Origin: Curtobacterium sp. MCSS17_007
GTDB lineage: Bacteria; Actinomycetota; Actinomycetes; Actinomycetales; Microbacteriaceae
DNA length: 64,000 nucleotides
Reading direction: 5' to 3'
Assembly (NCBI RefSeq): GCF_003234175.2
Contig: NZ_CP126257.1
Location: forward strand, 434,001-498,000
Part shown: piece after piece, positions 33,408 to 41,574 of the stretch
Layout: every line of letters starts with the position of its first letter
Numbering within the stretch: position 1 is the stretch's first letter
The notes under the pieces: generated by a model
Told to the model about the DNA's origin: nothing
Databases searched by the model: none
Seen by the model: only the letters and a program-made list of their open reading frames with translations
Position numbers and translations under genes: made by a program

Positions 33408-34289
33408 GTGACCTCCACCGCATCCGTCCGGCGCAGCCGCTGGCCGGTGCCCCCGTCGCTCCTGCTCGGCCTGGCGCCGCTCGTCGCCTTCGCCGCCGTG
33501 AGTGCCTGGCGTTCGCGGCCGAGCGACGACTACGGCACCCTCGGGCAGACGGTCGAGAGCGTGGTCGGTGCGCTCGTGCTCCCCGAGGGCATCGCGGTGC
33601 TCGTGCTCTGCGCCTACGTCACCGCACTGGGCTGGTGGCCGATCGCGACCGTCGACCGCCGTCGGGCGACACTGCGCTGGACGCTCACGGCCCCGGCCCT
33701 CATCGCGCTCGTGTGCGCCGCCCGGCTGCCGCTCGTCGAGTGGGGAGCGCAGCCGCTCCGGTACTTCCTGCTGCTCGCGGTCGGGGTGCTCTTCGTGGGG
33801 GTGTTCGAGGAGCTGCTCACCCGCGGGGTGCTGCTCGTCGGGCTCCGGCGTCGGCTGCCCGAGCTCGGCGTGTGGATCGCGTCGTGCGTGCTGTTCGGGT
33901 TGCTGCACTTCCTCAACGTCCTGGCGGGAGCGGGCGTCGGGGCCACCGTCGTGCAGGTCGTCTTCGCGGCGTCGTTCGGGTCGACGCTGTACCTGACCCG
34001 GCGGCTCACCGGGAACCTGCTCGCCCCGGTGCTGCTGCACGCGTTCTGGGACTTCGGGTCGATCGCGGTGTCGGCGACCGTGCCGACCGGGGACCTGGCG
34101 CGGATGGTGCCGGCCGGGCTCATCGGGCTGTTCGCCTTCGCGGTGCTCGCCCTCGGGGTGGTCGCCGGCGGCGTGGTGGCGTGGCGGGACGACCGGGCCC
34201 ACCGCCTGCGGCGCCGGTGGCGGACGGTACCGCCCATGGTGGCGCTCGCGGTGCAGGTGGACGAGCCGCGCCTCCCGTCCCCCGTCTGA
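33408..34289 (+). CDS. CPBP-family intramembrane metalloprotease
   Basis: The product is a 293-residue polytopic protein related to CAAX prenyl proteases (Rce1/Abi). It has motif 1 VFEELLTRGVLL (E-E-x-x-x-R), motif 2 LFGLLHFLN (F-x-x-x-H) and motif 3 LLHAFWDFG (H-x-x-x-D-like). GTG 33408 lies 6 nt after TACAAA (33396-33401), a leaderless arrangement. An ATG at 33384 would add MRQWYKRR and overlap the divergent mini-ORF start. The promoter overlaps that of mntR on the other strand, so the two are likely regulated together. Confidence 0.88.
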   Translation: MTSTASVRRSRWPVPPSLLLGLAPLVAFAAVSAWRSRPSDDYGTLGQTVESVVGALVLPEGIAVLVLCAYVTALGWWPIATVDRRRATLRWTLTAPALIALVCAARLPLVEWGAQPLRYFLLLAVGVLFVGVFEELLTRGVLLVGLRRRLPELGVWIASCVLFGLLHFLNVLAGAGVGATVVQVVFAASFGSTLYLTRRLTGNLLAPVLLHAFWDFGSIAVSATVPTGDLARMVPAGLIGLFAFAVLALGVVAGGVVAWRDDRAHRLRRRWRTVPPMVALAVQVDEPRLPSPV

Positions 34290-34317
34290 CCCGGCAGCCG
34301 CCCGCGGGCCGGTGTCT

Positions 34318-34374
34318 TCCGCGAGGGCGACAGGCTGCCGCGAACAGTTGCGCGCGTTCTGTCGCTTTCGCGGA
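34318..34374 (+). terminator. Hairpin after the CPBP gene
   Basis: Sixteen-nt arms (34318-34333 and 34359-34374) pair completely if two G-U wobbles are allowed, with a 25-nt loop, 28 nt after the stop. It is the probable terminator. Confidence 0.55.
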
Positions 34375-34380
34375 CAACTC

Positions 34381-34440
34381 GCCCGCGCCCGCGCCCGCCG
34401 CCGCGCCCGCGCCCGCGCCCGCCGCCGCGCCCGCGCCCGC
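34381..34440. repeat. GC-only tandem repeat
   Basis: Sixty bases without A or T: a 24-bp unit of GCCCGC/GCCGCC blocks occurs twice (34381-34404, 34405-34428) and then half again. It lies in the leader region of the acid phosphatase gene. This is a simple-sequence tract prone to length change. Confidence 0.85.
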
Positions 34441-34581
34441 TGCGAATGCGCACAGCCAACGGCCCGGTTCACCCCCGTGTGGGGGATCGTTCGCGCACTG
34501 GCAACCACCCCTCCCTAGGTTCACCGTGTTTCCACACCGGTACTACAGGAAGGGGCGTCGCCCCCGGGCGACCACCACCAC

Positions 34582-36363
34582 ATGCGCAGATCCGCCCTCC
34601 GCGGAGTGACCGTCGCCACCGTCGCGACCGCACTCGTGATCGGGTCGCCGCTCGCCGCACAGGCCGCGACGTACCCGAGCGACTCCACGAAGCCCGACCT
34701 CGTGTCGCTGCTGAACGGCTACGACCAGTACTGGACGTCGACCGGGAAGAACGACCTGCACGGCACCGTCAACGATCCGACGACCCTGGCGAAGAACGAC
34801 CAGCTGACGTCGTGGATCAACCAGCACGCCACGAAGGCCCAGCAGTTCCGGGCGCTGCAGGACGCCGAGTACGACAACGCGTCCGGTACCGCCTACGACC
34901 AGTCCTTCACGGTGTCGCAGGGCCTCGGTGACGTGCTGGGCAAGCTGTTCGTGCAGGGGCGCAACGACGGTGACCTGCCGCTCGTGGACGCCCTCATCAA
35001 CTCGTCGAACGGCACGAGCGGCGCCTACGTCGGCACCGGTGCGGCGAAGGCGCACTACAGCTACCCGCGGCCCTACCTGCCGACCGACAGCGCGGCGACG
35101 CTGCCCGCCGGCGACGACACGGCCAGCTGCGACCCGGCGACGGTGAACGCGTCGTCGCTCGCCGGGACCCGCACCGGCAAGGCCTGGGCGGACGCGAAGG
35201 GCAACCTCACGATCACCCGCGTCCCGGCCACGACGGACACCACCCACGAGTTCTCGCCGAACGACGTCGTGCTCGACGCCGGCTACGGCCAGAAGGGCAT
35301 CTGCACCGGCGGATCGTACCCGTCCGGGCACACCACCACGGCGTACCAGGCGGGCATCACCCTCGCCACGCTCGTGCCGGAGCTCGCGCCGGAGATCCTC
35401 GCCCGCGCGTCCGAGGCCGGCAACGACCGCATCGTCCTCGGCGTCCACTACCCGCTCGACATCATGGGTGGCCGCATCGACGGCGAGGCCGCCCTGGCCG
35501 CCCGCTGGTCCGACACGCAGTACCGCACCGAGGTCCTCGAGCCGGCCCGCGCCGAGCTGACGAAGTACCTCGAGGCGAAGTGCGGCGGCACCCTCGCGGA
35601 CTGCATCGCGGCGGAGCAGCCCTACACCGACGACCCCTACGGCGGCCAGGCGATGCCCGGCGGCACGGCGCAGGTCGTCACCGACCGCGCCTCGGCCGTG
35701 CAGGTCTACCGCGAGCGCATGACCTACGGCTTCGCGAAGACCGGCACCGCCGGGCTCGCCCCGTCCGTCCCGACCGGTGCGTCGAACCTGCTCCTGTCGA
35801 CCTTCCCGACCCTGACCGACGCGCAGCGCACGCAGGTGCTCGCGCAGACCGAGATCGCCTCGGGCTACCCGCTCGACCAGTCCGGCACCGCGAACGGCTC
35901 GTGGGAGCGCCTCGACCTCGCGGCGGCCACGAGTGCGACCGTCGCCGTCGCCGCGGACGGCACCGCGAAGGTCCTCTCGACCGGTGGTCGGGCCCGCGTC
36001 GTCTCCGGCGTGCTGACCGCCCCCGACGGCACCTCCGTCCAGGCCGGTGGGACCATCGCCCTCGCCGGCACCGGACTGCCCGCCGGCGCCACGCTGCAGG
36101 TCGTGCTGCACTCCGACCCGGTCGTGGTCGGCACGCTCACGGTCGGTGCCGACGGCACCGCCACCGGCTCCGTGACCATCCCCGCGGGCACCGTCGTGGG
36201 TGCGCACACGCTCGACCTGGTCGACGCGTCGGGTGCCTCGGCGCTCGTGTCGCCGCTCGCGATCACCGTGACCGCAGCGCCCTCGACCGGTGGGTCCGGT
36301 ACCGGCACCGGCGGGACGGCCACCGTCCCCGCCGGCGTGCACCTGCCGGTCGTCAGCGGCTGA
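34582..36363 (+). CDS. Secreted class A acid phosphatase (PAP2 fold) with C-terminal beta domain
   Basis: The product is a 593-residue exported protein with a signal peptide (cleavage about AQA-ATYP, residue 29). The PAP2 signature is complete: K156-x6-R163-P164, P247-S-G-H250, and R283-x5-H289-x3-D293, in the spacing of bacterial non-specific acid phosphatases, though the serine before R283 is aspartate. Cysteines at 180-241 may form disulfides. Residues about 340-460 are an extra helical region. Residues 475-575 are an Ig-like or adhesion-type beta domain (TVSVP-type strands with GT repeats), then a short Gly/Thr tail with no LPxTG motif. It would release phosphate from organic esters outside the cell. 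Two tandem hairpins follow. Confidence 0.9.
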   Translation: MRRSALRGVTVATVATALVIGSPLAAQAATYPSDSTKPDLVSLLNGYDQYWTSTGKNDLHGTVNDPTTLAKNDQLTSWINQHATKAQQFRALQDAEYDNASGTAYDQSFTVSQGLGDVLGKLFVQGRNDGDLPLVDALINSSNGTSGAYVGTGAAKAHYSYPRPYLPTDSAATLPAGDDTASCDPATVNASSLAGTRTGKAWADAKGNLTITRVPATTDTTHEFSPNDVVLDAGYGQKGICTGGSYPSGHTTTAYQAGITLATLVPELAPEILARASEAGNDRIVLGVHYPLDIMGGRIDGEAALAARWSDTQYRTEVLEPARAELTKYLEAKCGGTLADCIAAEQPYTDDPYGGQAMPGGTAQVVTDRASAVQVYRERMTYGFAKTGTAGLAPSVPTGASNLLLSTFPTLTDAQRTQVLAQTEIASGYPLDQSGTANGSWERLDLAAATSATVAVAADGTAKVLSTGGRARVVSGVLTAPDGTSVQAGGTIALAGTGLPAGATLQVVLHSDPVVVGTLTVGADGTATGSVTIPAGTVVGAHTLDLVDASGASALVSPLAITVTAAPSTGGSGTGTGGTATVPAGVHLPVVSG

Positions 36364-36378
36364 TCCCGTCCCCTCGCC

Positions 36379-36472
36379 GGACGGGAGGCGTGTCACCGGC
36401 CCGCACCGCGCCTCCCGTCCCACACCCGTCGGACGGGAGGCGCGTCACCGGCCCACCCCGCGCCTCCCGTCC
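36379..36472 (+). terminator. Tandem pair of family-A terminator hairpins
   Basis: Hairpin one pairs 36379-36390 with 36409-36420; hairpin two pairs 36431-36444 with 36459-36472. Both use GGACGGGAGGCG and complement, and the loops share TCACCGGCCC, so the second looks like a duplicate of the first (about 52 bp offset). They end the phosphatase gene 15 nt after its stop and precede the transpeptidase gene. Confidence 0.8.
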
Positions 36473-36505
36473 GTCACCCGACCGCTCGCACCACCGGAGG
36501 CTCCC

Positions 36506-37378
36506 GTGCAGCACGCCAAGACCTGGACCACCGTCGGCATCGCCGCCGTCGTGGTCGCCGCCGCGATCGCCGTCCCCGTGCTGACCGGCGCGACCAGCGG
36601 CGACGCCGCGCCCGCTGCTGCGACCCGCAGCCCGTCGGCCACCGCGAGCACGGCGCCGGACGTGCCCGACGTCGACGCAGCGGCGCTCGCCGCGCTCCCG
36701 GAGGCGCGCTACTCGGCGGTCATCGACGGTCTGGTGCCCGTCGACCGGCCGGTGTCGTCCGCCGAGGTGTTCCACCTCCGGGCCGACGCACCGCTGTTCG
36801 GGACCGACCGGCAGCGCCCCGTCGCGCGCTTCGCCGCCACCGACTTCCTCGGGCAGCCGAGCACCGTCGTCGGGCTGCGCCACGAGGGCGGGTGGGAGCT
36901 CGTCCTCACCCCGGCCCGACAGGAGCTCCCGTCACGGGCCGACGGGCACGCCGCTGCCCAGACCGCCGCGTGGGTGCCGGCGGGGTCCCTGGTGCAGCAG
37001 CCGACGCCGACGTCGCACGTGGTCATCTCCACGGCCGACCAGACCGTGTCGATCGTGTCGTCGTCCGGACGGGTCGCCCAGCGCTTCGCAGCGGGGGTCG
37101 GCACGTCCGACACCCCGACGCCGACCGGGGTGACGGGGTACCTGGAGCAGCGGTACGTCGACCCCGCGCAGGGCACCGGCGACCACCCGATCCAGCTGAC
37201 GTCGCTGCACTCGAGCGCCGCGGACGAGCCGTACGGCGGGTCGGACGGCGGGCTCATCGGGCTGCACTGGAACGCGGCAGCCTCGGGCGCGGTGTCGCAC
37301 GGGTGCGTCCGGCTCTCCGCCGAGGGCGTCGCGGCGCTGGACGCCCTCCCGCTCGGGACGCTCGTCACGGTCGAGTAG
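36506..37378 (+). CDS. L,D-transpeptidase (YkuD family)
   Basis: The product is a 290-residue envelope enzyme. It has an N-terminal signal anchor (about 7-30, WTTVGIAAVVVAAAIAVPVL), an Ala/Thr/Ser linker, an intermediate domain of about 100 residues (SAVIDGLVPVDRPV, GGWELVLTPARQ) and a C-terminal YkuD domain (about 170-290). The latter has H-x14-17-S-H-G-C-V-R with catalytic C267 in SHGCVRL. It forms 3-3 cross-links in peptidoglycan or attaches wall proteins. GTG 36506 is 5 nt after GGAGG (36496-36500). Confidence 0.92.
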   Translation: MQHAKTWTTVGIAAVVVAAAIAVPVLTGATSGDAAPAAATRSPSATASTAPDVPDVDAAALAALPEARYSAVIDGLVPVDRPVSSAEVFHLRADAPLFGTDRQRPVARFAATDFLGQPSTVVGLRHEGGWELVLTPARQELPSRADGHAAAQTAAWVPAGSLVQQPTPTSHVVISTADQTVSIVSSSGRVAQRFAAGVGTSDTPTPTGVTGYLEQRYVDPAQGTGDHPIQLTSLHSSAADEPYGGSDGGLIGLHWNAAASGAVSHGCVRLSAEGVAALDALPLGTLVTVE

Positions 37379-37387
37379 CGCCGGACC

Positions 37388-37420
37388 CGGTGCCGGTGCC
37401 GGTGCCGGTGCGGGTGCGGT
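37388..37420. repeat. GGTGCC/GGTGCG hexamer tract
   Basis: Just after the transpeptidase stop, GGTGCC is repeated in tandem and passes into GGTGCG units. It is simple-sequence DNA in a 142-bp gap before the carotenoid genes; no terminator of the usual type is seen there. Confidence 0.7.
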
Positions 37421-37520
37421 GCTGCGGCCCGGTGTCGAGCTTGCGCCGCGGCCGCGGCCCCGTGCCGGTGCCCGTGCCCACCCCGGCCCGCGGTCGGGGC
37501 CGCCGGGTACGCTCGGGCCG

Positions 37521-38417
37521 GTGACCGACGGGACCGAACGGATGCCCCGCCTCGTGCCGTCCGGGGTCGCTGCGACCGTGCGCCGACTGGTGCACATCTC
37601 GCGGCCGGTGCTCTGGATCAACACGATCGGCTCGGGGCTCGTCGCCGTGTGGCTCACCGGCGCGCTGTTCGACCTGCGGGCGCTGCCGATCCTCGTCTGG
37701 CTGACCCTGCCGTTCAACCTGCTCATCTACGGCGTCAACGACGTCTTCGACCAGGACACCGACGCGACCAACCCCCGCAAGGGGTCCATCGAGGGCGCCA
37801 GGATCCGCCAGTCCGAGGTGCGGCTCATCGTCTGGGCCGTCGCCGTGGTCAACGTGCCGTTCCTCGTCGCGTTCCTGCTGACACTGCCGCCGCTCGCGAA
37901 CGCCGCGGTCCTGCTCTACGCCGCCGTCTTCGTCTGCTACTCCGCCCCGCCGCTGCGGTTCAAGGCGCGGCCGTACCTCGACTCGCTGAGCAACGCGGCG
38001 TACGCGCTGCCGCTGGTCATCGTGCCGTTCGCCCTCGAGGAGGAGCCCGTGTGGCCGGCTGCGGTCGGGCTCATGGCCTGGAGCGTCGCCAAGCACGCCT
38101 TCGACGCCGTGCAGGACATCGTCGAGGACCGGGACGCGGGCATCACGACCACGGCGGTCCGGCTCGGAGCCCGGGGGGCGGCGCTGTGGAGCGGCGCCTG
38201 GTGGACGGTGTCGACGGTGCTGTTCGCCGTGGTGAGCATCCCCGTCGCCGCCGTCAACCTCCTGATCGCCGGCGTCCTGGTGGTCAGCCTGCTGCGCGAC
38301 CCGACGCCGGAGACCGGGCACCGCCTGTACCGCCTGTCGGTCGCCTTCCCGTACATCGCGGGGTCCTTCGCCGGGGTGCTGCTCCTGGTCGCGATCGTCC
38401 TGGGAGGTCACGCGTGA
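37521..38417 (+). CDS. crtEb: UbiA-family prenyltransferase, lycopene elongase (CrtEb-like)
   Basis: The product is a 298-residue membrane enzyme with about eight spans. The first Asp-rich motif NDVFDQDTD is followed by NPRKGSIEGARI, and the second by DAVQDIVEDRDAGI. NPRKG-x-EGA and YSAPPLRFKARPYLDSL are features I associate with the lycopene elongase CrtEb of Corynebacterium, which adds C5 units to lycopene en route to C50 carotenoids. GTG 37521 lacks a strong Shine-Dalgarno. The stop overlaps the start of the next gene by 4 nt. crtE, crtB and the cyclase genes are not in this window, so the pathway must be completed elsewhere. Confidence 0.85.
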   Translation: MTDGTERMPRLVPSGVAATVRRLVHISRPVLWINTIGSGLVAVWLTGALFDLRALPILVWLTLPFNLLIYGVNDVFDQDTDATNPRKGSIEGARIRQSEVRLIVWAVAVVNVPFLVAFLLTLPPLANAAVLLYAAVFVCYSAPPLRFKARPYLDSLSNAAYALPLVIVPFALEEEPVWPAAVGLMAWSVAKHAFDAVQDIVEDRDAGITTTAVRLGARGAALWSGAWWTVSTVLFAVVSIPVAAVNLLIAGVLVVSLLRDPTPETGHRLYRLSVAFPYIAGSFAGVLLLVAIVLGGHA

Positions 38418-39835
38418 GCCGCATCGTCGTCGTCGGCGGAGGGATCGGTGGGCTCACCGCCGCTGCGCTGCTCGCCCACGCCGGGCACCGGGTGACCCTG
38501 CTCGAGGCCTCGGACCGGCTCGGCGGCAAGAGCCTCCGCATCCAGCTCGGGGCGGACCGCATCGACACCGGGCCGTCGCTCGTCACCTTCCCGGCGGTGT
38601 GGGACGAGCTGCTGCGGCGACTCGGCGACCGCGTCGGCGAGGACGGGCAGCTCGACCTGGTGCGCATGCCCGAGGTCGGGCGGTACTTCCACCAGGGCGA
38701 GGAAACCGCGCTGCCGGTCGCGCCCGACCACCCCTGGTACCCGGCGTGGCGTCGGTTCGCCGACCTGCACGCGCCGCTCGCCGACGACGTCACCGACCTC
38801 CTGCTCGCCGACCCCCTCGACCGCGCAGCGCTCCCCGCGGTGCGTCGGCTGCTGTCGGTCTACGGCTCGCGGCTCACCACGCGTGCGTACCTCGACGGCC
38901 TGCCGTGGCTACCGGACGGGCTGCGCGAGATCATCGCGATCCACACCCTCAACGCGGGGGTCTCGCCGGCGCGCACCCCGGCGCTCTACGCGAGCATGCC
39001 GGCGATCATGGCGGAGACCGGCGCGTGGGTGCCCCGAGGTGGCGTGTACGAGGTCGTGCTCGCGCTGCAGCGACTGGCCGAGGCGGCCGGCGTCGACGTC
39101 CGGACCGGCGAGGCCGTCACCCGCATCGCGCGCGGCGGGGTCACCACCGAGACGGCGCACCACCCCGCCGACCTCGTCGTCAGCGCCCTCGACGCCGACC
39201 GGCTCGCCGCGCTGACCGGACCGTCCCGGACCCCGACGCTGCCGCGACCGCGCGCACGGCCCCGCGCCCTGTCCTGCTCCGCCGTCGCGCTGTACGGCGT
39301 GCTGCGTGAGGAGCTGCCGGACGGTCTCGCGACGCACAGCGTGGTGCTGCCGACGAAGCCCGACGCGCTCCACCGGAGCCTCGAGGCGGGGGACGAGCCG
39401 GCGGACACGATGGTGTTCGTCAACCACTACCGCGCCGGGGAGCTCTCCCCGAACCCGCACGGCACCGTGGGCGTCCTGCTCACCGCACCGGCGGACGGCG
39501 GGCACTACACGATCGACCACCCCTTCGTGCGGCGCGAGGTCGACCGCGTCTCGGCAGCACTGGGCCTCGACGGTCCGATCACCGACCTGCTCGAGGACCA
39601 CGTGGTCCTCGACCCGGCGTACTACGGCACCGGCGGCGAGCCGCACGGGGCGCTCTACGGTGCCGCGCGTCCGCCGTGGCAGAGCGGGCCGTTCCACCGG
39701 CCCTCGTACAACGACCGCTGGCGGCCCTGGCTGTGGCGGGTGGGCGCGTCGGTGCACCCCGGTGGCGGGGTCCCGGCGGTCGTCGGCGGTGCGATGATCG
39801 CGACGACGCGGTTGCTCCGGTCGAACCCGGCCTGA
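38414..39835 (+). CDS. CrtI-family FAD-dependent carotenoid desaturase/oxidoreductase
   Basis: The product is a 473-residue flavoprotein. The N-terminal dinucleotide motif is VVVGGGIGGLTAAALLAHAGH and is followed by LLEASDRLGGKS and DTGPSLVTFP, as in phytoene desaturases. The C-terminal VGASVHPGGGVPAVVGGAM is the flavin/pyrophosphate-binding signature of the CrtI/CrtD group. Coupled to crtEb (GTGA overlap), it could be phytoene desaturase or, since it is shorter than usual CrtI, a carotenoid 3,4-desaturase (CrtD-like) acting on the elongated product. I cannot decide from sequence alone. Confidence 0.85.
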   Translation: MSRIVVVGGGIGGLTAAALLAHAGHRVTLLEASDRLGGKSLRIQLGADRIDTGPSLVTFPAVWDELLRRLGDRVGEDGQLDLVRMPEVGRYFHQGEETALPVAPDHPWYPAWRRFADLHAPLADDVTDLLLADPLDRAALPAVRRLLSVYGSRLTTRAYLDGLPWLPDGLREIIAIHTLNAGVSPARTPALYASMPAIMAETGAWVPRGGVYEVVLALQRLAEAAGVDVRTGEAVTRIARGGVTTETAHHPADLVVSALDADRLAALTGPSRTPTLPRPRARPRALSCSAVALYGVLREELPDGLATHSVVLPTKPDALHRSLEAGDEPADTMVFVNHYRAGELSPNPHGTVGVLLTAPADGGHYTIDHPFVRREVDRVSAALGLDGPITDLLEDHVVLDPAYYGTGGEPHGALYGAARPPWQSGPFHRPSYNDRWRPWLWRVGASVHPGGGVPAVVGGAMIATTRLLRSNPA

Positions 39836-39841
39836 GCGCGC

Positions 39842-39887
39842 GCTCGGGGCGGACCCGGCCCGAGCTCCGGTCGGACCCGCCCCGAGC
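39842..39887. terminator. Convergent terminator
   Basis: Perfect 11-nt arms GCTCGGGGCGG and complement (39842-39852, 39877-39887) enclose a 24-nt loop, between the stops of the desaturase and the convergent HAD-IIA gene. Confidence 0.7.
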
Positions 39888-39903
39888 CCAGCCGCGCCCG
39901 TCG

Positions 39904-40701
39904 CTAGAGCTCGACCTCGATCGGCTCGGCGCGGACGAGCTCGTGCACGCCCGCGATGACCTCGCTCGGACGGAACGGGTACCGGTCGATCTCGGCCTGG
40001 TCGCTGATGCCGGTCATCACGAGGACGGTGTGGAGCCCGGCCTCGATGCCGGCCTGCACGTCGGTGTCCATGCGGTCGCCGATCATGCCGGTGTTCTCGG
40101 AGTGCGCGCCGATGCGGTTCATCGCCGACCGGAACATCATCGGGTTCGGCTTGCCGACGACGTAGGGCTGCTTGCCCGTCGCCTTCTCGATCATCGCGGC
40201 GATCGCCCCGGTCGCGGGCAGGACCCCCTCGGCCGACGGACCGGTCGCGTCGGGGTTCGTGACGATGAACCGGGCACCGTCGCGGATCAGCCGGACCGCC
40301 TTCGTGATGGCCTCGAACGAGTAGTTCCGCGTCTCGCCGACGACGACGTAGTCGGGTGCGGTCTCCGTCATGATGAAGCCGGCCTCGTGCAGGGCCGTCG
40401 TCATGCCGGCCTCGCCGATGACGAACGCGGAGCCGCCGGGCATCTGCGACCGGCAGAAGTCCGCGGTCGCGAGCGCGCTCGTCCAGATGCGCTCCTCGGG
40501 GACCTCGAGGCCGGACCAGCGGAGCCGGGCGCTCAGGTCACGCGGCGTGAAGATCGAGTTGTTGGTCAGGACGAGGAACTCCGTGCCCTCGTCGAGCCAC
40601 TGCTGGATGAGCTCGGGAGCTCCCGGCAGCGCCTGGTTCTCGTGGACGAGCACGCCGTCCATGTCGGTCAGCCAGCACTCGACTTCGTCGCGGGTCGCCA
40701 T
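39904..40701 (-). CDS. HAD-IIA phosphatase (NagD-like)
   Basis: The product is a 265-residue cytoplasmic hydrolase. Motif I is WLTDMDGVLVHE (D13, D15), motif II FLVLTNNS, lysine VGKPNPMMF, and motif IV MIGDRMDTDVQAG. The C2A cap between motifs II and III is typical of NagD/PNPase-type enzymes acting on nucleotides or small phosphoesters. ATG 40701 has -10 TACGCT (complement of 40709-40714) 7 nt upstream, so it is leaderless. It is divergent from the TetR gene. Confidence 0.92.
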   Translation of the reverse strand: MATRDEVECWLTDMDGVLVHENQALPGAPELIQQWLDEGTEFLVLTNNSIFTPRDLSARLRWSGLEVPEERIWTSALATADFCRSQMPGGSAFVIGEAGMTTALHEAGFIMTETAPDYVVVGETRNYSFEAITKAVRLIRDGARFIVTNPDATGPSAEGVLPATGAIAAMIEKATGKQPYVVGKPNPMMFRSAMNRIGAHSENTGMIGDRMDTDVQAGIEAGLHTVLVMTGISDQAEIDRYPFRPSEVIAGVHELVRAEPIEVEL

Positions 40702-40739
40702 GGCCCACAGCGTACTGGGGTGCGCGTCCGGCGAACCGG

Positions 40740-40779
40740 GTGGCCGACCGGACACCGGATTGTGGCCGACCGGACACCG
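40740..40779. promoter_or_regulatory. Direct-repeat operator candidate of the TetR gene
   Basis: An 18-bp box, GTGGCCGACCGGACACCG, occurs twice without mismatch (40740-40757 and 40762-40779), spaced by 22 bp or about two helical turns. It ends 20 nt before the -10 box TACGAT (40800-40805) of the TetR gene, so it covers the -35 position. Autoregulation is inferred. Confidence 0.6.
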
Positions 40780-40839
40780 AACGCCGTTCGGCTTTGGGCT
40801 ACGATTTTCGGGACACGTACCGGATCAAGGAGGCCCCCC

Positions 40840-41574
40840 GTGCTCGTCGACCCCGGCTCCCCGCACGCCCAGCCGCGGACCACCGCCGACCCCACCCCGG
40901 ACACGCGGTCGCAGACCGGCGCCGAGTCGGCACCGACGCCCGCCACGGCGCCCCGCCGCCGGGGCCGCCCCAACGTGCTCAGTCGCGAGCAGGTGGTCGA
41001 CGCCGCGACGACCATCGCGAACGAGGAGGGCCTCGACCGCCTGTCCTTCCGCGCCCTCGGCGCCCGCCTCGGCGTCGCGCCGATGACCGTCCACCGCACG
41101 ATCGGCGGCCTCGACGACCTGCACGCCGAACTCGTCCGCCGCACGGTCGACGAGTTCACCGCGACCTTCGTCTGGCCGGACGACTGGCGGTCGATCGTCC
41201 GGGTGTTCGCCTGCACCTTCCGCGACCTCATGCGCACCCACCCCCTGGTGCTCGAGTCCCACAGCCAGCGCGCCCCGCTCGCCTCGACCGAGTCGGACGC
41301 CGTCGTGGCGAAGGTCGTCGGTGCCCTGCAGCAGGCCGGGCTGCCGCAGCGCGAGGCCATGTACGCGTTCTTCGTGGTCTACGACTTCGTCGTCGGGCAC
41401 GCGGGCGTGCAGGTCGGCCGCGGCGACTCCGAGGCCGGGCGCCCGGAGCGGCACCGCGTGGTCGGCGAGATCCTCGGCGAGCACTCGTACGACGACCGCT
41501 TCACCCTCGGTCTCGACATCATCACCGCCGGCATCGAGGCCCGCGTCCGCACGCACGGCACCGCGACGTCGTGA
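40840..41574 (+). CDS. TetR-family regulator
   Basis: The product is a 244-residue regulator. After a disordered 45-residue Pro/Thr-rich N-terminus and the basic RRRGRPNVLS, the helix-turn-helix (about 48-95) reads VVDAATTIANEEGLDRLSFRAL and LGVAPMTVHRTI. The effector domain has LVRRTVDEFTATFVWPDDWR and GHAGVQVGRGDSEAGRP. GTG 40840 is 6 nt from AAGGAGG (40827-40833), a strong site. It overlaps the DUF3592 gene by 4 nt, so it likely controls that gene as well as itself. Confidence 0.9.
   Translation: MLVDPGSPHAQPRTTADPTPDTRSQTGAESAPTPATAPRRRGRPNVLSREQVVDAATTIANEEGLDRLSFRALGARLGVAPMTVHRTIGGLDDLHAELVRRTVDEFTATFVWPDDWRSIVRVFACTFRDLMRTHPLVLESHSQRAPLASTESDAVVAKVVGALQQAGLPQREAMYAFFVVYDFVVGHAGVQVGRGDSEAGRPERHRVVGEILGEHSYDDRFTLGLDIITAGIEARVRTHGTATS

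Noticed and set aside
34381..34440. GC-only tract read as a Pro/Arg or Ala/Gly-rich coding repeat
   Set aside because: It is simple-sequence DNA open in all frames with no start signal or neighbouring coding evidence.
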